The notes under the pieces were generated by a model. It worked only from the letters and a program-made list of their open reading frames with translations. It was not told the origin of the DNA and did no database searches. 36,720 nt of DNA from Oscillospiraceae bacterium (GTDB taxonomy: Bacteria; Bacillota; Clostridia; Oscillospirales; Oscillospiraceae): NCBI GenBank assembly GCA_017512485.1, contig JAFWGE010000032.1, positions 1 to 36,720 of the forward strand, in the 5' to 3' direction. The stretch's first letter is position 1. Each line of letters begins with the position of its first letter. This document shows positions 34,206-36,720 of the stretch, in pieces. A program made the position numbers and the translations under genes.

Positions 34206-35489
34206 TTAAACCGCTCCTCTGAAATCTGTTTTATCCGGCCCTATCACACGCTTTATACGCGCCCCCAGGCCGCAGAATTTTTCGACTATGTGTTCGTATC
34301 CGCGTTCTATATGGTATACATCCTCTATTACCGTCTGTCCCCTGGCTGCAAGCCCTGCCAGGATCATCCCGGCGCCTGCCCTCAGATCGCACGCTTTGAT
34401 CACCGCTCCGGTGATCTCCTTCGAACCCTCGATAATGGCGATCTTGCTGCTCACCTGTATGTTTGCGCCCATACGCTTGTACTCGTCCGCGAAGCGGAAG
34501 CGGTTGCTCCATATGCCCTCGTTTATGTAGCTGGTACCGTCTGCCAGACAGAGCATCGCGGCAAGCTGCGGCACCATATCCGTTGGGAACCCGGGGTACG
34601 GCATAGTCTTGATATTTATGCTTTTGAGCGGTCCGTTCCTCTCCGCCAGGATGCTGTCGTCATTCTCATATATGGACATCCCTGCCTCTTCAAGTTTTGC
34701 GGTGATACTGTCCAGGTGTTTGGGGATAACATTCTTAAGCAACACCCTGCCTCCCGCCGCACCTACGGCAGCAAGGTACGTCCCCGCTTCTATCTGGTCG
34801 GGTATTATCGAGTAGAAGCCGCCGTGCAGTTCCTCCACTCCCCTGATCTTGATAACGTCGGTACCCGCCCCGGTGATGTTTGCGCCCATGGAATTAAGGA
34901 AGTTGGCGACGTCGACTATGTGCGGCTCCTTGGCGGCGTTGTCTATAACGGTCAGCCCGTCAGCGAGGGTGGCCGCAAGCATTATATTGATCGTCGCACC
35001 TACGGAAACCACGTCAAGATAGATGCCCGCGCCGTGGAGCCTGGTCCCGCCATACGCCACGATATTGCCGTTTTGTATGCTCACCTCGGCGCCCATGGCT
35101 CTGAACCCCTTGAGATGCTGATCCACCGGCCTGTCGCCCAGATCACACCCGCCCGGCATGGGTACAACTCCCTTGCCGAACCGACCCAGCAGGGCCCCCG
35201 CCAGGTAATATGACGCCCTGATGCGTTCCTTCGTGTGTACCGAGCAGGTATCGACGTTGGAACAGTCTATATCGTAAGTGTGGCCGTTTACTGTCTGTAT
35301 GCTGGCGCCCATGCTCTTTAGGACGTTCAGCATGACCGACACATCGCTTATCTGAGGTATATTTTCAATGCGGCATACACCTTTGACCATCAAAGTGGCG
35401 GGTATGATCGCCACCGCCGCATTCTTGGCTCCGCTGATAGTGACCTCTCCGTCAAGAGGAGTGCCCCCTTCGATCACATAGGTTATCAA
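34206..35489 (-). CDS. murA: UDP-N-acetylglucosamine 1-carboxyvinyltransferase MurA
   Basis: A 427-residue enzyme for the first committed step of peptidoglycan synthesis: transfer of enolpyruvate from PEP to UDP-GlcNAc in the cytosol. I chose TTG 35487-35489 because AGGGAGGAG lies 6 bp upstream and the numbering then falls on the E. coli enzyme: Lys22-Asn23 in GAKNAAVA and catalytic Cys115 in PGGCDLGDRPVD. The frame opens at GTG 35531, which would add 14 residues with a poor site. Cys115 predicts fosfomycin sensitivity of the enzyme. A promoter lies at 35717-35744. It is the gene before walJ, 118 bp apart. Confidence 0.96.
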   Translation of the reverse strand: MITYVIEGGTPLDGEVTISGAKNAAVAIIPATLMVKGVCRIENIPQISDVSVMLNVLKSMGASIQTVNGHTYDIDCSNVDTCSVHTKERIRASYYLAGALLGRFGKGVVPMPGGCDLGDRPVDQHLKGFRAMGAEVSIQNGNIVAYGGTRLHGAGIYLDVVSVGATINIMLAATLADGLTVIDNAAKEPHIVDVANFLNSMGANITGAGTDVIKIRGVEELHGGFYSIIPDQIEAGTYLAAVGAAGGRVLLKNVIPKHLDSITAKLEEAGMSIYENDDSILAERNGPLKSINIKTMPYPGFPTDMVPQLAAMLCLADGTSYINEGIWSNRFRFADEYKRMGANIQVSSKIAIIEGSKEITGAVIKACDLRAGAGMILAGLAARGQTVIEDVYHIERGYEHIVEKFCGLGARIKRVIGPDKTDFRGAV

Positions 35490-35716
35490 ACCATACTCCT
35501 CCCTAAAACCCGAATATCTCTGTGTAAACACGCTTCCGCAAAGGGGCGTGCCGAAAAATCACCGAATCGGCAGTCTTTGACGCTCTGTTTCCTCCCGGTC
35601 CAAACAGGTATCCGGGCGCGGGAAGGCCGTTTTGCTGCATATTCCGCCCCCGCCGCCGCGGCTGTGGGTGCCGGGGAGCGTCTGTTACGGCAAAACCGCC
35701 CGACTGCCATGCAGTT

Positions 35717-35744
35717 ATTATATCATAGTTCGTATCAATTACAA
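35717..35744 (-). promoter_or_regulatory. Candidate promoter of murA
   Basis: On the minus strand TTGTAA (35739-35744) and TATAAT (35717-35722) have a 16-bp spacer. The leader is about 220 nt. The gap 35490-35867 holds nothing else that I recognise. Confidence 0.6.
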
Positions 35745-35867
35745 TTGGAAAGCGTGTGTTCCTGACATTTTTTTATGATTATCAGCCGGTTCTGCAGCCC
35801 TGGGAATGCCATTTTCTTCATACCTCACGTTTTGTTCAAAAGCGTGGATCGGGACAGCCAGGCACGG

Positions 35868-36686
35868 TCAGAACGTTGTCATCATACTTCTGTCCGCGGC
35901 ATCAATAAAGTATATCCCCGTGTCGGTTGCTATCTGCCAGCACGTCCTGAGGGTGACCGCGCCGGCCGATCTTCCCGAATAATACCCCGTCGAAATACGG
36001 TCTATACTGCCGCATACTATTCCGTATACGGAGCACCTGTCAAGGAAATACACTATAACGGTGGATACGTCCATCAGGTCCTCGTTGGTAACAGGAGATT
36101 CCTGTGTCTGCGTGATCCATCTTCCGTATACCGATTCAAGCCCCTCCGCCCCGTATACCGCCGTTGCGGTACAGTCAAACACCGACAGTTCTCCTATCCT
36201 TTGTACCGCGCTGACATGAACTTTTCCTTCCCGTTCTTCCGACGATATCGTCTCCGGATCAAAATCAAAACCCATATCCGCAAAGAGCCCGACAGCATCT
36301 TCCGGCTGCCTGTCCCCGCCGCCGTAAGGGACTTCAACGGAAAAGTCCCCGCCGCCCCGGAACACCGCTTCGCCCATCTCGGAAGAATATGAATTTATCC
36401 CTCCGCCCAGTTCCCTGCGCGTCACTTTTCCCAGTATCGCGGCCGCTGCCGCCTGTTCCCTTTCGACGCTGCGCTCTGCTGTCATCCTGGCAGGCAGGCC
36501 GTCCGCAGGCACGTCACCGGCATCCATGGTTATCCCATGGGAAGCGCATAACTCTACCAGGCTGTCCGTTATTTCTTTCTTCTCCCTGTTCTTTGACACT
36601 TCCCGGGGGATGATCTGGGCAAGGAGGAAGGCATTGACCGCAACAAGTATCAGCAATGCCAGTGTCTTCATCTGAGACGTTTTCAT
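35868..36686 (-). CDS. YycI-like membrane-anchored protein
   Basis: A 272-residue protein with one N-terminal membrane anchor (residues about 8-26, TLALLILVAVNAFLLAQII) and a large extracytoplasmic part. The C-terminal region (RWITQTQESPVTNEDLMDVSTVIVYFLDR, then TCWQIATDTGIYFIDAAD) has the shape of YycI/YycH C-terminal domains, which control the WalK kinase. The match is by pattern and context: walJ and rlmH follow on the same strand. Upstream, the stop of another gene overlaps its ATG. No strong ribosome-binding site is visible; translational coupling is likely. Confidence 0.7.
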   Translation of the reverse strand: MKTSQMKTLALLILVAVNAFLLAQIIPREVSKNREKKEITDSLVELCASHGITMDAGDVPADGLPARMTAERSVEREQAAAAAILGKVTRRELGGGINSYSSEMGEAVFRGGGDFSVEVPYGGGDRQPEDAVGLFADMGFDFDPETISSEEREGKVHVSAVQRIGELSVFDCTATAVYGAEGLESVYGRWITQTQESPVTNEDLMDVSTVIVYFLDRCSVYGIVCGSIDRISTGYYSGRSAGAVTLRTCWQIATDTGIYFIDAADRSMMTTF

Positions 36687-36720
36687 TTCAGGATCCTCTT
36701 ATATCCGTGCTTCGGGCTGT
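36683..36720 (-). CDS. 3' end of an upstream gene (possibly YycH-like), cut by the window edge
   Basis: One frame reads SPKHGYKRILK and stops at TGA 36683-36685, overlapping the next ATG as ATGA. Such 4-bp overlaps are typical of coupled genes. Only 12 codons are visible, so neither identity nor reality is certain; YycH is suggested only by the order expected at a wal locus. Confidence 0.35.
   Translation of the reverse strand, partial: SPKHGYKRILK

Noticed and set aside
33633..35213. 526-codon plus-strand frame opposite walJ and murA
   Set aside because: Shadow frame; both minus-strand genes have all catalytic residues.

Overview
The window looks like a chromosomal segment of an anaerobic Bacillota, most likely a gut-type Clostridia member. 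This rests on gene content: ribonuclease J, a Wal-locus-like block (YycI-like, MurA, WalJ, RlmH), pyruvate phosphate dikinase, FeoA/FeoA/FeoB with a FeoB-associated Cys-rich protein, Fe-S flavin ene-reductases and a GH127 arabinofuranosidase. Strong AGGAGG ribosome-binding sites are common, and three genes appear to start with TTG (RodA, MATE, MurA). There is no rRNA, insertion sequence, phage or CRISPR. I cannot name the genus.

Layout, left end (1-8.1 kb): a YfhO-like membrane protein gene with an in-frame TAG runs off the left edge. A structured non-coding stretch with its own extended -10 promoter follows, then ribonuclease J. Next are two minus-strand genes that together look like one CobW-type metallochaperone split in two: a G3E GTPase, and a protein with six 57-bp His/Asp/Cys-rich repeats plus a possible CobW C-terminal domain. 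RodA and a large Fe-S flavin ene-reductase converge on a shared terminator. The reductase promoter and the promoter of tRNA-Ser(UGA) are divergent and share one -35 box.

Middle (8.1-23.5 kb): an accessory-looking region. It holds a small AT-rich membrane protein, a KSTD/fumarate-reductase-like FAD enzyme, a perfect 40-bp palindrome, and a hybrid sensor kinase overlapping by 4 bp with an orphan solute-binding lipoprotein. Both of the last two are out of frame by one base at an A6 tract. Then come a small cupin, a membrane protein, GH127, an S51 peptidase, a second Fe-S ene-reductase and a MATE exporter.

Right part (23.5-36.7 kb): the feoA-feoA-feoB-Cys-rich iron uptake operon is divergent from a short DtxR/IdeR-type regulator gene. 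Palindromes of the type TTAGCTGCAGCTAA lie in the feo promoter region and again just before feoB. The regulator keeps the DtxR-type Met/Cys/Glu/His ligand set, so iron repression of feo is a coherent reading. Next is a fused protein resembling the UGSC selenoprotein family but lacking the redox motif, then PPDK with an unusual C-terminal helical tail. A minus-strand housekeeping block closes the window: YycI-like, MurA, WalJ, RlmH and a DUF2007-like protein.

All functions are inferred from reading the protein sequences; no database search was run.
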